Below the pieces are notes generated by a model. The model had not been told where the DNA came from, made no database searches, and saw only the letters and a program-made list of their open reading frames with translations. A stretch of 64,000 nt of DNA from Mameliella sp. CS4. Lineage in GTDB: Bacteria; Pseudomonadota; Alphaproteobacteria; Rhodobacterales; Rhodobacteraceae. The stretch is from the NCBI RefSeq assembly GCF_019392335.1, contig NZ_JAHXRQ010000001.1, positions 639,262 through 703,261 of the forward strand. The letters are read 5' to 3'. Made by a program: the position numbers and the translations under genes. Below, piece by piece: positions 27,101-34,446 of the stretch (positions are counted from its first letter, which is position 1; each line of letters opens with the position of its first letter).

Positions 27101-27747
27101 AAAGACTGACCCTCGGGCTTTTCTGTCTGGTAATCCTTGGATCCTGCGGTGTGCGCGAACGTGTCGGCAACGGTCTGGACGGGGTGCGTGGCGCCCTTGG
27201 CAATGCCTTTGCCAGCAGTGACGGACGCGGATTGTGTGGTGACCCCTCCTTGCGGGGCGAGGTCGTGGGCGCTGTTCCGGGCAAGCTGAACGGCTGCGGT
27301 ATCCAGGATGCGGTGCGCCTGCAATCGGTGGGCAACGTGCGGTTGAGCCAGGCGGCGCTGATCGACTGTCCCACGGCGCGCGCGCTGGAGGTCTGGGTGC
27401 GGGAAACCGCCAAGCCGGCCGTCGGGCGGCGCGGCGGCGGTCTGACCGGCCTGAAGGTCGCGGCGCATTATTCCTGCCGGACCCGCAACAACCGGCCCGG
27501 CGCGCCGATTTCCGAACATGGCCGGGGCAAGGCGATCGACATTTCGGCGGTGCTGCTCAAGGACGGCTCTGCGATCACGGTCGAGGACAACTGGGGCAGG
27601 GGTCGGAAGGGCCGGGCGCTGCGCAGGATGCACAAGGACGCCTGCGGGGTCTTCGGCACGGTCCTGGGGCCCGGATCGGACGGCTACCACAAGGATCATT
27701 TCCACTTTGACACCCGGCGGCATGGCAGCGGCGCCTACTGCCGCTAA
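27097..27747 (+). CDS. Extensin-like C-terminal domain lipoprotein
   Basis: A 216-residue putative lipoprotein (lipobox LGSC near residue 18) with a PF06904 extensin_C-type domain. Zinc-site-like motifs are SEHGRGKAIDIS and KDHFHFDTRRHG, similar to LAS/M15-type peptidoglycan hydrolases, with conserved Cys residues (CGIQD, SCRTRN, DACGV, YCR). It is probably anchored in the envelope and peptidoglycan-active; enzyme activity is unproven for the family. It is translationally coupled to tyrA, an odd partner functionally. Confidence 0.85.
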   Translation: MKRLTLGLFCLVILGSCGVRERVGNGLDGVRGALGNAFASSDGRGLCGDPSLRGEVVGAVPGKLNGCGIQDAVRLQSVGNVRLSQAALIDCPTARALEVWVRETAKPAVGRRGGGLTGLKVAAHYSCRTRNNRPGAPISEHGRGKAIDISAVLLKDGSAITVEDNWGRGRKGRALRRMHKDACGVFGTVLGPGSDGYHKDHFHFDTRRHGSGAYCR

Positions 27748-27773
27748 GGTCTGTCGGGCCTTGCTGACGGTGC

Positions 27774-27796
27774 GGCGGGATAAATCCCGCCCTACG
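27774..27796 (+). repeat. Intergenic hairpin repeat, family A copy 2
   Basis: GGCGGGA-TAAA-TCCCGCC then CTACG, starting 26 bases after the extensin-like gene. The two stem changes relative to copy 1 are compensatory (G-C to A-T), which supports a function as a folded structure. Confidence 0.8.
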
Positions 27797-27823
27797 CAGT
27801 ATGTCTCTTGATCAGAGGATTGT

Positions 27824-27854
27824 GGCAGCGCCTCACCAAATGTGGGGCGCTGCC
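27824..27854 (+). terminator. Bidirectional hairpin between convergent genes
   Basis: GGCAGCGCC (27824-27832) pairs with GGCGCTGCC (27846-27854), extended inside by CAC/GTG. It lies between the ends of the extensin-like gene and the opposite flotillin gene. There is no strong U-tract on either side, so termination may be weak. Confidence 0.5.
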
Positions 27855-27863
27855 TGAGTACGC

Positions 27864-29558
27864 TTAGTGCCGCGGCTCTTCCGGGGCGTCCGGCGCGGCG
27901 TCGTCCTGACCGGGCTCTGCGGCCTCGGGGGCGATTGGGGCGGCGGGCGTCGTGCCCATCAGCCCGTCGATGGTGCCGTCCATCGTCATGCCCAGTTCCT
28001 CGCCCAGCTTTTTCAGCGCGGGCATCTGCACGGCCATGCCCATGATCGAGTCGAGCGCCTGGTTCACCGGGGCCTTTCCCTCGGATGACCCTGCGCCGCC
28101 ATAGCCACCCGCGCCATTCAGGCCCGAGACCTGATGGATGCGGATCGAGTCGATCTTTTCGGCGGGCTTGACGGCCTCGGCCAAAATGCGCGGCAGGGCC
28201 TCGATGCGGGCAAGGTCGACACGCATGGACACCAGCGCATCCGACAGCGCGTTTTCGGCGTCGTTCAGGGCGCGCGTCCCCTCGGCCTGGGCCAGCATGT
28301 CCAGCTTGCGGGCCTCGGCGGTGGTGGTGATTGCGTCGGCCTCGGCCTGGGCCTCTTCACGGCGGGCCTCGGCGCGGTCGGCGGCGGCATCCTTTTCCGC
28401 CTGGGCCGCAAGGCGAATGGCGGTGGCATCGCGTTCCGCCTCACGCGCGGCCTCGATCAGGGCGATCTGCTTGATCCGTTCGGCCTCGGCCACTTCCTTG
28501 GCGGTGGTCACGGCCTCCATCGCCTTGGTCGCCTCGGCACGGGCCAGGTCGGCGCTGGCGCGGGCGCGGCTTTCTTCCTCGGATTTCTGCGCGATGATGA
28601 TCTGGCGTTCCTGCTCGGCGACTTCCAGTTCGCGCTCCTTGGCGATCTCGGCTTCGCGGATCTTGCGTTCGCGGGCGATTTCCGAGGTGCGGACGGCTTC
28701 CTCGCGGGCGATCCGCGAGCGTTCGGTCTCGCGCTTCGAATCCTCGGTGCGGGCGGCAATCTCGGCCTCCTGCGCCATGCGCATTGTCTGGATGCGCTGC
28801 ACCTGTTCGATACGGGCCTGTTCCTCGTCCTGGTCGATGGAGATCTTGTGGCGCGCGGCCTCCATCTCGGCCCGGCGGACGGCGACGTCTGCCTCCGCTT
28901 CAATGTTGGCGCGTTCCTTGCGCGAGGTCGAGATCACCTCGGCCAGGCGGCGCATACCCACGGCGTTGAAGGCGTTGTTTTCGTCCAGCGCCTCGAAGGG
29001 TGTCTGGTCCAGCGCGGTGAGCGAGACGGATTCCAGCGACAGGCCGTTCTTGGTCAGGTCCTCGGAGACGGTGTTCTGCACCTCCTGCACGAAATCGGCG
29101 CGGTTTTCATGCAGGCTGTCCATCGTCATCTGGGCGGCCACGGCGCGCAGGGCGTCGATCAGCTTGCCCTCGATCATCTCGCGCAGCTGGCTGATGTCGA
29201 AGGTGCGGTCGCCGAGGGTTTGGGCGGCGCGGGCGATGCCCTCTTCGGTGGGCATGACCGAGACATAGAATTCCACGCCCACGTCGACGCGCATCCGGTC
29301 CTGGGTGATCAGCGCGGCCTCGCCGTTGCGCTGCACCTCAAGGCGGAGGGTCTTCATGTTGACGGGGCTGACCTCGTGGAACAGCGGAATGACGATGACA
29401 CCGCCGTCCATGATGACTTTCTTGCCGCCGGCGCCGGTCTTGACGAGGCTGACCTCGCGGGTGGCACGGCGGTAGAGGCGGGCGAGTACCAGCATGATCA
29501 AAACGATGAAGGCCAGCACGGCCACGACGATAATGGCAATGGGTAGTATGTTGTCCAT
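27864..29558 (-). CDS. Flotillin-family (SPFH) membrane protein, YqiK-like
   Basis: A 564-residue flotillin. The N-terminal membrane helix (about 5-27, IAIIVVAVLAFIVLIMLVLA) is followed by an SPFH/band 7 domain (about 30-200, with VSLVKTGAGGKKVIMDGG) and a very long Ala/Glu coiled coil (about 210-440). A Gly-rich stretch (LNGAGGYGGAGSSEG) separates the coil from the acidic Pro/Ala tail. Flotillins form oligomeric membrane microdomain scaffolds. It is co-directional with and 27 bp after a YqiJ-like partner, the classical flotillin/NfeD-type pairing. Confidence 0.92.
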   Translation of the reverse strand: MDNILPIAIIVVAVLAFIVLIMLVLARLYRRATREVSLVKTGAGGKKVIMDGGVIVIPLFHEVSPVNMKTLRLEVQRNGEAALITQDRMRVDVGVEFYVSVMPTEEGIARAAQTLGDRTFDISQLREMIEGKLIDALRAVAAQMTMDSLHENRADFVQEVQNTVSEDLTKNGLSLESVSLTALDQTPFEALDENNAFNAVGMRRLAEVISTSRKERANIEAEADVAVRRAEMEAARHKISIDQDEEQARIEQVQRIQTMRMAQEAEIAARTEDSKRETERSRIAREEAVRTSEIARERKIREAEIAKERELEVAEQERQIIIAQKSEEESRARASADLARAEATKAMEAVTTAKEVAEAERIKQIALIEAAREAERDATAIRLAAQAEKDAAADRAEARREEAQAEADAITTTAEARKLDMLAQAEGTRALNDAENALSDALVSMRVDLARIEALPRILAEAVKPAEKIDSIRIHQVSGLNGAGGYGGAGSSEGKAPVNQALDSIMGMAVQMPALKKLGEELGMTMDGTIDGLMGTTPAAPIAPEAAEPGQDDAAPDAPEEPRH

Positions 29559-29585
29559 TCTAGTCCCCTAATAGTTGGAAATAAC

Positions 29586-30365
29586 TCAGGAAAGCGCGAC
29601 CAGCAGGTAGCCCTTCTCGTACCGGTGGCGCAGCACCATGACCTCTGTGCCCTGCGGGATCGTCGCGTCGTCGCGCAGAGGTTCGGCGCGCAGGTAGTGG
29701 ATATTGCCGTAGCGGTCGGTGACCTTGACCTCGGCCGGGCGCCCACGGGCGGAGGTGCCCTGGGTCACGACGCCGGTGCGGCGTCCAAGGTGGCGTTCCG
29801 ACAGGGCCTCTGTCTCCATCTTCGGCAGGAGGCGGGCAAAGAGCGTGCCGAACTGGCGGGCAAACCAGATGGCCGCCGCGCCTGCGGGCAGGGCCACCAG
29901 CCAGGAGGGCAGCGGGCCGCCAAAGAGATTGTCGGCCACGGTCTGGATCACCAGCCCGCTCAGGCCGAAGGCCAGCAGGATCGCCGCCAGCCAGATCAGC
30001 GCCGGCATCTTGCCGAAACCCAGCCAGGCGGCCACGCTGCCCGCGCCGTCGGGGGCGCCGTCGGGGGCGCCATCGGGCAAGTCGGTGTCCAGGTCGGGCG
30101 TGTCGATGTCGAGGTCCGGCTCTGCCAGTTCCAGATCGGCGATGTCGATGTCCGTTCCGTCCAGGCCCAGGTCGATGTCCATGTCGCCCAGGTCGGGCAT
30201 GTCGACATCCAGGTCCGGCCCGTCGGCATCCAGCCCGTCCGCCCCTGCGCCCAGAAGTGTCCCGCCCAACAGGCCAAAGACCACCTCGAGTGCCAGCAGG
30301 CCGAAGAGCATTGCAAGGGCGAGGGTGAACGGGAACATCCCGTTCGACAGAAGAAGGTCGAACAT
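29586..30365 (-). CDS. YqiJ-like membrane protein with OB-fold (NfeD-type partner)
   Basis: A 259-residue protein: one N-terminal membrane segment (about 11-36), an Asp-rich linker (about 40-110) built from repeats of the form DLDxDxPDL, two further membrane helices (about 117-165), and a C-terminal OB-fold (about 185-258: RTGVVTQGTSARGRPAEVKVTD). NfeD/YqiJ proteins work with flotillins, and the next gene encodes one. The strongly acidic repeat linker, close to 40 percent Asp/Glu, is unusual and might bind divalent cations. Confidence 0.85.
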   Translation of the reverse strand: MFDLLLSNGMFPFTLALAMLFGLLALEVVFGLLGGTLLGAGADGLDADGPDLDVDMPDLGDMDIDLGLDGTDIDIADLELAEPDLDIDTPDLDTDLPDGAPDGAPDGAGSVAAWLGFGKMPALIWLAAILLAFGLSGLVIQTVADNLFGGPLPSWLVALPAGAAAIWFARQFGTLFARLLPKMETEALSERHLGRRTGVVTQGTSARGRPAEVKVTDRYGNIHYLRAEPLRDDATIPQGTEVMVLRHRYEKGYLLVALS

Positions 30366-30382
30366 GCTTAATCCGAAATTGT

Positions 30383-30398
30383 GTATACTACGGTATAC
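30383..30398. promoter_or_regulatory. Palindromic promoter/operator upstream of yqiJ
   Basis: Two copies of the self-complementary hexamer GTATAC (30383-30388 and 30393-30398) flank TACG, 18 bases before the yqiJ start. TATACT hexamers on the plus strand (30384-30389, 30394-30399) look like -10 elements, so promoter and operator may overlap. The region is markedly AT-rich for this genome. Confidence 0.55.
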
Positions 30399-30911
30399 TT
30401 AACATATGGGAGCCTCACGAACCCGTTACAAGTATGTGCACAATAAATCGGCAACGCTGCAACAGGTTGATGACAGCAATCGGAAAAAGCGCCGCCTCGC
30501 GCAAGTCTGGAAAGCCCGACCCGCGATCCGCCTTGTCGCTTTTGATCCTTTGGCACGCGCGATTCGAGTGGTGCAGTGAGGTTTCGCCGGGCCAAATGTG
30601 GCGGAATTTGCACAGTATCCGGAAACAATGCCGAAAGCAGAGGCGCACTGTCACGCATTTCGGGGCCATTTTGCCGAAAATGGGCAGAAACAGTTGCCCA
30701 GCGCCCCGGTTTTGCCCATTTTCAGTCTGGTCGGTGGGGGCCGACGACCCGGAGCAAACAAACGTGACGATGACGTTTTCAGCCTTTTGCCTGATTGGCC
30801 TTGTGGCCTTGGCGCTGCAGTCCCGCCCGACGCGGGAGCCCGCACTGCAGGCCGTTCGGGCAGCGGTCAAACGGCCCCCGACCGACACGAGGCTTTAAGC
30901 CGCCCCAGAAT

Positions 30912-30931
30912 TCTCTCTCTCTCTCTCTCTC
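30912..30931 (+). repeat. Dinucleotide tract (TC)10
   Basis: Ten perfect TC units directly before the terminator stem. Such tracts can vary in length by slippage, but this one lies outside any supported gene. Confidence 0.9.
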
Positions 30932-30933
30932 CG

Positions 30934-30970
30934 AAAACCCCCGTTCAGCCACCGCTGGACGGGGGTTTTC
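30934..30970. terminator. Strong bidirectional Rho-independent terminator
   Basis: AAAACCCCCGTTCAGC (30934-30949) pairs with GCTGGACGGGGGTTTT (30954-30969), 16 bp with a single G-U pair and a 4-base loop. A-tract and T-tract are both part of the stem, so it works in either direction. It lies 31 bases past the end of tlpA and also closes any rightward transcript from the preceding region. Confidence 0.85.
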
Positions 30971-31000
30971 CTTGTCGGACCTGGCGCAAGCGAAGGGCGC

Positions 31001-31564
31001 TCAACCTTCACCGCCACCGATCAGAGCCGTCAGAACCGCGCGCGCCTCGTCCGAGGCCCAGTCCGCGTCCCCGGTCAGCCGCGCGACCTCTTGTCCCTCG
31101 GGGTTCAGGATCACCGTCACCGGCAGACCCAGAACGCCCATCTGTCGCGCCAGCATCGAGCGGGGATCGCGGTGCAGCGGCAGGTTGTCGACCCCGATAT
31201 CATCGAAAAAGGCCTTCATCTTGGCAGGCGGGTTGCGCGAGGTGGCGATGGTCACAACCTCGAAGGTCTCGCCGCCCAGATCCTCTTGCAGGGCGGAGAG
31301 CATCGGCATTTCCTTGCGGCAGGGCGCGCACCAGGTGGCCCAGAAGTTCACCACAACCCATTTGCCCTGCCAGTCGGACAGGTTCAGCGGCTGTTCGTCG
31401 AAGGTCATGAAATCAACGTCGGCCGCGTCCTTGGGCGCTGAATGGAACACCAGCTTGCGCATGTCGCCCCCAACCGCCGCCTTCGCGGCCTCGACATCGG
31501 CAAAGGCCGGATTTGCAAGCACCAGTGCAGCGGTATACAGAGCCGCAAGCGTGAGACGTATCAT
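31001..31564 (-). CDS. TlpA-like periplasmic thiol:disulfide oxidoreductase
   Basis: A 187-residue exported thioredoxin-fold protein. The signal peptide ends near ANPAFAD; the active site is [17 protein letters not shown] (CxxC) and the cis-Pro is in [15 protein letters not shown]. TlpA/ResA-type reductases serve cytochrome c or oxidase copper-site assembly or general periplasmic reduction. It is divergent from argH with only 21 bp between start codons, as often seen for this pair in Roseobacters by my recollection. Confidence 0.92.
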   Translation of the reverse strand: MIRLTLAALYTAALVLANPAFADVEAAKAAVGGDMRKLVFHSAPKDAADVDFMTFDEQPLNLSDWQGKWVVVNFWATWCAPCRKEMPMLSALQEDLGGETFEVVTIATSRNPPAKMKAFFDDIGVDNLPLHRDPRSMLARQMGVLGLPVTVILNPEGQEVARLTGDADWASDEARAVLTALIGGGEG

Positions 31565-31585
31565 AAGACCTCCGAAGGACAGTGC

Positions 31586-32977
31586 ATGTCTGACAAGACC
31601 TCGAACCAGATGTGGGGCGGCCGCTTTGCCGCCGGGCCCGATGCCATCATGGAAGCAATTAACGCCTCCATCGGCTTCGACAAGCGGCTAGCGGCGCAGG
31701 ACATCGCCGGTTCGCGAGCCCATGCCGCCATGCTTGCGGCGCAGGGCATCATCACTGATAGCGATGCAAAGGCGATCCGGGAAGGACTGCTCACGGTCTT
31801 GTCAGAGATCGAAAGTGGCGATTTCACCTTTTCCACCGCGCTGGAAGACATTCACATGAACGTCGAGGCGCGGCTGAAGGAGGTCATCGGCGAACCGGCA
31901 GGCCGCCTGCACACGGGCCGCAGCCGGAACGACCAGGTGGCGACCGATTTCCGCCTTTGGGTGCGCGATCAGCTGGACGCCGCCGAAAGCGGGCTGCTGG
32001 CCCTGATCCAGGCGCTGCTGGGACAGGCGGAACAGGGCGCCGACTGGGTCATGCCGGGCTTCACCCATTTGCAGACGGCGCAGCCGGTGACATGGGGCCA
32101 TCACATGATGGCCTATGTCGAGATGTTCGGGCGCGACCTGTCTCGCGTGCGCGATGCCCGCGCGCGGATGAACGAATCGCCTCTGGGCGCCGCGGCGCTG
32201 GCGGGCACCGGGTTCCCGATCGACCGCCACATGACCGCCGAGGCGCTTGGCTTTGATCGTCCGATGGGCAACTCGCTGGATGCCGTCAGCGCCCGCGATT
32301 TTGCGCTGGAGTTCCTCTCGGTCGCCTCGATCAGCGCCATGCACCTCAGCCGCTTTGCCGAGGAGCTGGTGATCTGGTCCTCTGCCCAGTTCCGCTTTGT
32401 CACCCTGTCGGACCGGTTCAGCACCGGGTCCAGCATCATGCCGCAGAAGAAAAACCCCGATGCGGCCGAGCTGATCCGCGCCAAGATCGGGCGGATCTTC
32501 GGCGCCAATGTCGCGCTGATGATGGTGATGAAGGGCCTGCCCTTGGCCTATTCCAAGGACATGCAGGAGGACAAGGAACAGGTTTTTGACGCTGCCGACA
32601 ACTGGATGCTGGCCTTGGCGGCGATGGAAGGCATGGTCCGCGACATGAGCGCCAATACCCCCGCACTGGAGGCGGCGGCGGCACATGGTTTTTCCACCGC
32701 GACCGACCTGGCCGACTGGCTGGTGCGCGAGACCGGCCTGCCCTTCCGCGACGCGCACCATGTTACCGGCAGCCTGGTGGCCAAGGCGGAGGCAAAAGGA
32801 TGCGACCTGCCAGACCTCTCGTTGGAGGAAATGCAGGAGGTGCATGGGAATATCGACGCATCCATCTATGATGTGCTGGGCGTGCACAACTCTGTCCGCT
32901 CGCGGATGAGCTATGGCGGAACCGCGCCGCAGCGTGTGCGTGAACAGATCGCGGCCTGGAAGGAGCGTTTGGCATGA
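31586..32977 (+). CDS. argH: Argininosuccinate lyase
   Basis: A 463-residue fumarase-superfamily enzyme that splits argininosuccinate into arginine and fumarate. Conserved blocks: [44 protein letters not shown], and the mobile catalytic loop [18 protein letters not shown] with its Ser. ATG 31586 follows AAGGA and begins [14 protein letters not shown]. Its stop overlaps the start of a tiny lipoprotein gene. Confidence 0.96.
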   Translation: MSDKTSNQMWGGRFAAGPDAIMEAINASIGFDKRLAAQDIAGSRAHAAMLAAQGIITDSDAKAIREGLLTVLSEIESGDFTFSTALEDIHMNVEARLKEVIGEPAGRLHTGRSRNDQVATDFRLWVRDQLDAAESGLLALIQALLGQAEQGADWVMPGFTHLQTAQPVTWGHHMMAYVEMFGRDLSRVRDARARMNESPLGAAALAGTGFPIDRHMTAEALGFDRPMGNSLDAVSARDFALEFLSVASISAMHLSRFAEELVIWSSAQFRFVTLSDRFSTGSSIMPQKKNPDAAELIRAKIGRIFGANVALMMVMKGLPLAYSKDMQEDKEQVFDAADNWMLALAAMEGMVRDMSANTPALEAAAAHGFSTATDLADWLVRETGLPFRDAHHVTGSLVAKAEAKGCDLPDLSLEEMQEVHGNIDASIYDVLGVHNSVRSRMSYGGTAPQRVREQIAAWKERLA

Positions 32978-33117
32978 GAGTCCTCGCATTTCTCGGACTG
33001 GTGGCGCTCGCCGCCTGCGGTGCCGATGGCGAACCGGAAACGCCCGATGGCAAGCCCGCGAGCCCGGGGCTTGGTGTCTCGATCACCGGCAAGGCCGAGG
33101 TGGGGATCACGGGCTGA
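32974..33117 (+). CDS. Tiny ArgH-linked lipoprotein
   Basis: A 47-residue predicted lipoprotein: [15 protein letters not shown] is a signal peptide with lipobox LAAC at residues 12-15, followed by a short Pro/Gly-rich mature part (about 33 residues). It overlaps argH by ATGA and shares its stop A with the next start (TGATG), so all three are coupled. Role unknown. A comparable short lipoprotein after argH is, as I recall, common in Rhodobacterales. Confidence 0.75.
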   Translation: MRVLAFLGLVALAACGADGEPETPDGKPASPGLGVSITGKAEVGITG

Positions 33118-33425
33118 TGCTGCGGTGGCTTTGGCTGGCGCTGGCGATTTGGGGCGCCGTGCATCCGATGTACTACTTTGTGACCTTCCTGGCCGCGAAC
33201 GGTTGGGATCTGGGGGTCATGATCGACGCCTGGTTCGTGAATGACAGCACGCGCGGGTTGACCTGGGACCTGACCATCACCGCCATCGTCCTGACGACTT
33301 GGGTGCTGGCCGAGGTGTCGGTCCGCCGCAACTGGCAAGCGCTGTTGGCGATCCCGGCGACCTTCTGCATCGGGGTCAGTTGCGGCTTGCCTCTCTACCT
33401 GTATTTCCGGTCGAAACCGGTGTGA
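33117..33425 (+). CDS. DUF2834-type small membrane protein
   Basis: A 102-residue integral membrane protein with three hydrophobic helices (about 3-27, 45-68, 76-96). FVTFLAANGWDLGVMIDAWFV followed by LTWDLTITAIVL fits the DUF2834 pattern. Function unknown. It is coupled to the preceding lipoprotein gene through TGATG and is the last gene of the argH unit; a family A repeat follows its stop. Confidence 0.78.
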   Translation: MLRWLWLALAIWGAVHPMYYFVTFLAANGWDLGVMIDAWFVNDSTRGLTWDLTITAIVLTTWVLAEVSVRRNWQALLAIPATFCIGVSCGLPLYLYFRSKPV

Positions 33426-33430
33426 GGAAC

Positions 33431-33452
33431 GGCGGGGTGAACCCCGCCCTAC
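33431..33452 (+). repeat. Intergenic hairpin repeat, family A copy 3
   Basis: GGCGGGG-TGAA-CCCCGCC then CTAC, six bases after the DUF2834 gene stop and just before the end of the convergent SDR gene. The loop has one change (TGAA for TAAA) while the stem is unchanged relative to copy 1. Confidence 0.8.
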
Positions 33453-33455
33453 ACC

Positions 33456-34277
33456 TCAGGTCTTCAGCCAGTTGGCGAAGGCCTGTTTGTAGTCGGGGTG
33501 CCAGCGCGACAGCGGTGCGCGGTTCTCGGTGATGTCCTGCGCCGCCCAAAGGATGCGCTTGACGTCCGTCGCCCGGTCCACATCGTTGTCCGGGCAGAGG
33601 ATGTAGAAATCTTCTTTCCCGAGCGACTCCAGCAGGTAATCCACCACCTGTTCCGGCGTCCAGGCGTCGTCCGGCTTTTCCGTCCGACCGCGCGCGGTCA
33701 GCAGCGTGTAGACGAACCCGGGGATGAACAGGCGCGCCTCGGTCCGGCATCCGTCCATGTTGCGCAGCTCGTGCTGCAGCGCCTCGGTAAACGTCTTCAC
33801 ACCCGACTTGGACACGTTGTAGGCCGGATCGCCCGGGGGCGTGGTGATCCCCTGTTTCGACCCGGTGTTCACGATCAGACCGGGCTTGCCCGCGGACGCC
33901 ATGTCGGGTGCGAAGACCTGGCTGGACCGGATGATGCCCCAGAGGTTCACGCCGATGATCTGGTCCCAGTTGCCTTCAACGTCGAAGATCGAGCTGCCCG
34001 GCTGGATACCTGCGTTGTTCATCAAGAGATCGACAGGGCCCAGCATCTCTTCGACCTTGGCCTTGAGCCGGCGCAGCTGGATGATGTCGGACACGTCCGT
34101 TTCCATCCCCAGCGCCGCGCCGGTCTCTGTCACCGCGTTTTCCAGCGTCTCGCCGCGCAGGTCGGCGATGCAGACGCGCATGTCCATCTCGACCAGCCGC
34201 CGCGCCATCTCGCGCCCGATGCCGGAGGCGCCGCCTGTGATGACTGCCACATTCCCCGGTTTGATGGTCTGATGCAT
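33456..34277 (-). CDS. SDR-family NAD(P)-dependent oxidoreductase
   Basis: A 273-residue classical short-chain dehydrogenase. Cofactor motif VITGGASGIGREMARRL, LLMNNAGIQPGS, the catalytic Ser in IVNTGSKQGITT and the YNVSK Tyr/Lys pair are intact. An acidic residue after the second strand (ADLRGE) suggests NAD preference. The C-terminal 60 residues (WTPEQVVDYLLESLG onward) are longer than the minimal fold. Substrate unknown. Confidence 0.9.
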   Translation of the reverse strand: MHQTIKPGNVAVITGGASGIGREMARRLVEMDMRVCIADLRGETLENAVTETGAALGMETDVSDIIQLRRLKAKVEEMLGPVDLLMNNAGIQPGSSIFDVEGNWDQIIGVNLWGIIRSSQVFAPDMASAGKPGLIVNTGSKQGITTPPGDPAYNVSKSGVKTFTEALQHELRNMDGCRTEARLFIPGFVYTLLTARGRTEKPDDAWTPEQVVDYLLESLGKEDFYILCPDNDVDRATDVKRILWAAQDITENRAPLSRWHPDYKQAFANWLKT

Positions 34278-34360
34278 GGTTTTGCTCCCTCTTGCTCCCA
34301 GGGCGGAGAGTAGAACCGACAGCCTATCCGTTGCAATCGGGAGAAGGCGCGCGGTTGTCC

Positions 34361-34376
34361 TGCCGGAGGTCCGGCA
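34361..34376. promoter_or_regulatory. Palindrome in the SDR/lysA divergent region
   Basis: TGCCGGA-GG-TCCGGCA is a perfect inverted repeat with 7-base arms in the 169-bp gap between the divergent starts. It may be an operator or a leader hairpin; no regulator is nearby. Confidence 0.4.
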
Positions 34377-34446
34377 AGGAACGATTTGGCGGTCCGGCTC
34401 AAAGTGGGGGCTGGCCCCGTTCTCCGCTCTCGGCTAAAGCGCGGAC

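Larger units (their letters stand above)
30399..31000. other. Structured non-genic region between yqiJ and tlpA
   Basis: About 600 bases without a convincing gene and with lower GC than its surroundings. It holds: a possible 57-codon basic ORF at 30406-30579 (plus), whose ATG lies seven bases after a TATACT box and could be leaderless; two overlapping, mutually exclusive hairpins (CATTTT/AAAATG at 30667-30682; GAAAATGGGCA/TGCCCATTTTC at 30676-30723); a possible 44-codon ORF at 30764-30898 (plus) opening with GTG after GGAG and having one hydrophobic segment (FCLIGLVALAL); a TC x10 tract at 30912-30931; and a strong terminator. None of the small ORFs is recognised. Confidence 0.5.

Noticed and set aside
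30434..30898. A 154-codon plus-strand frame in the yqiJ-tlpA gap, and a longer one from 30598 running antisense through tlpA
   Set aside because: No family match, unnatural composition, and they span stable hairpins; only the last 44 codons (from GTG 30764) have any support.
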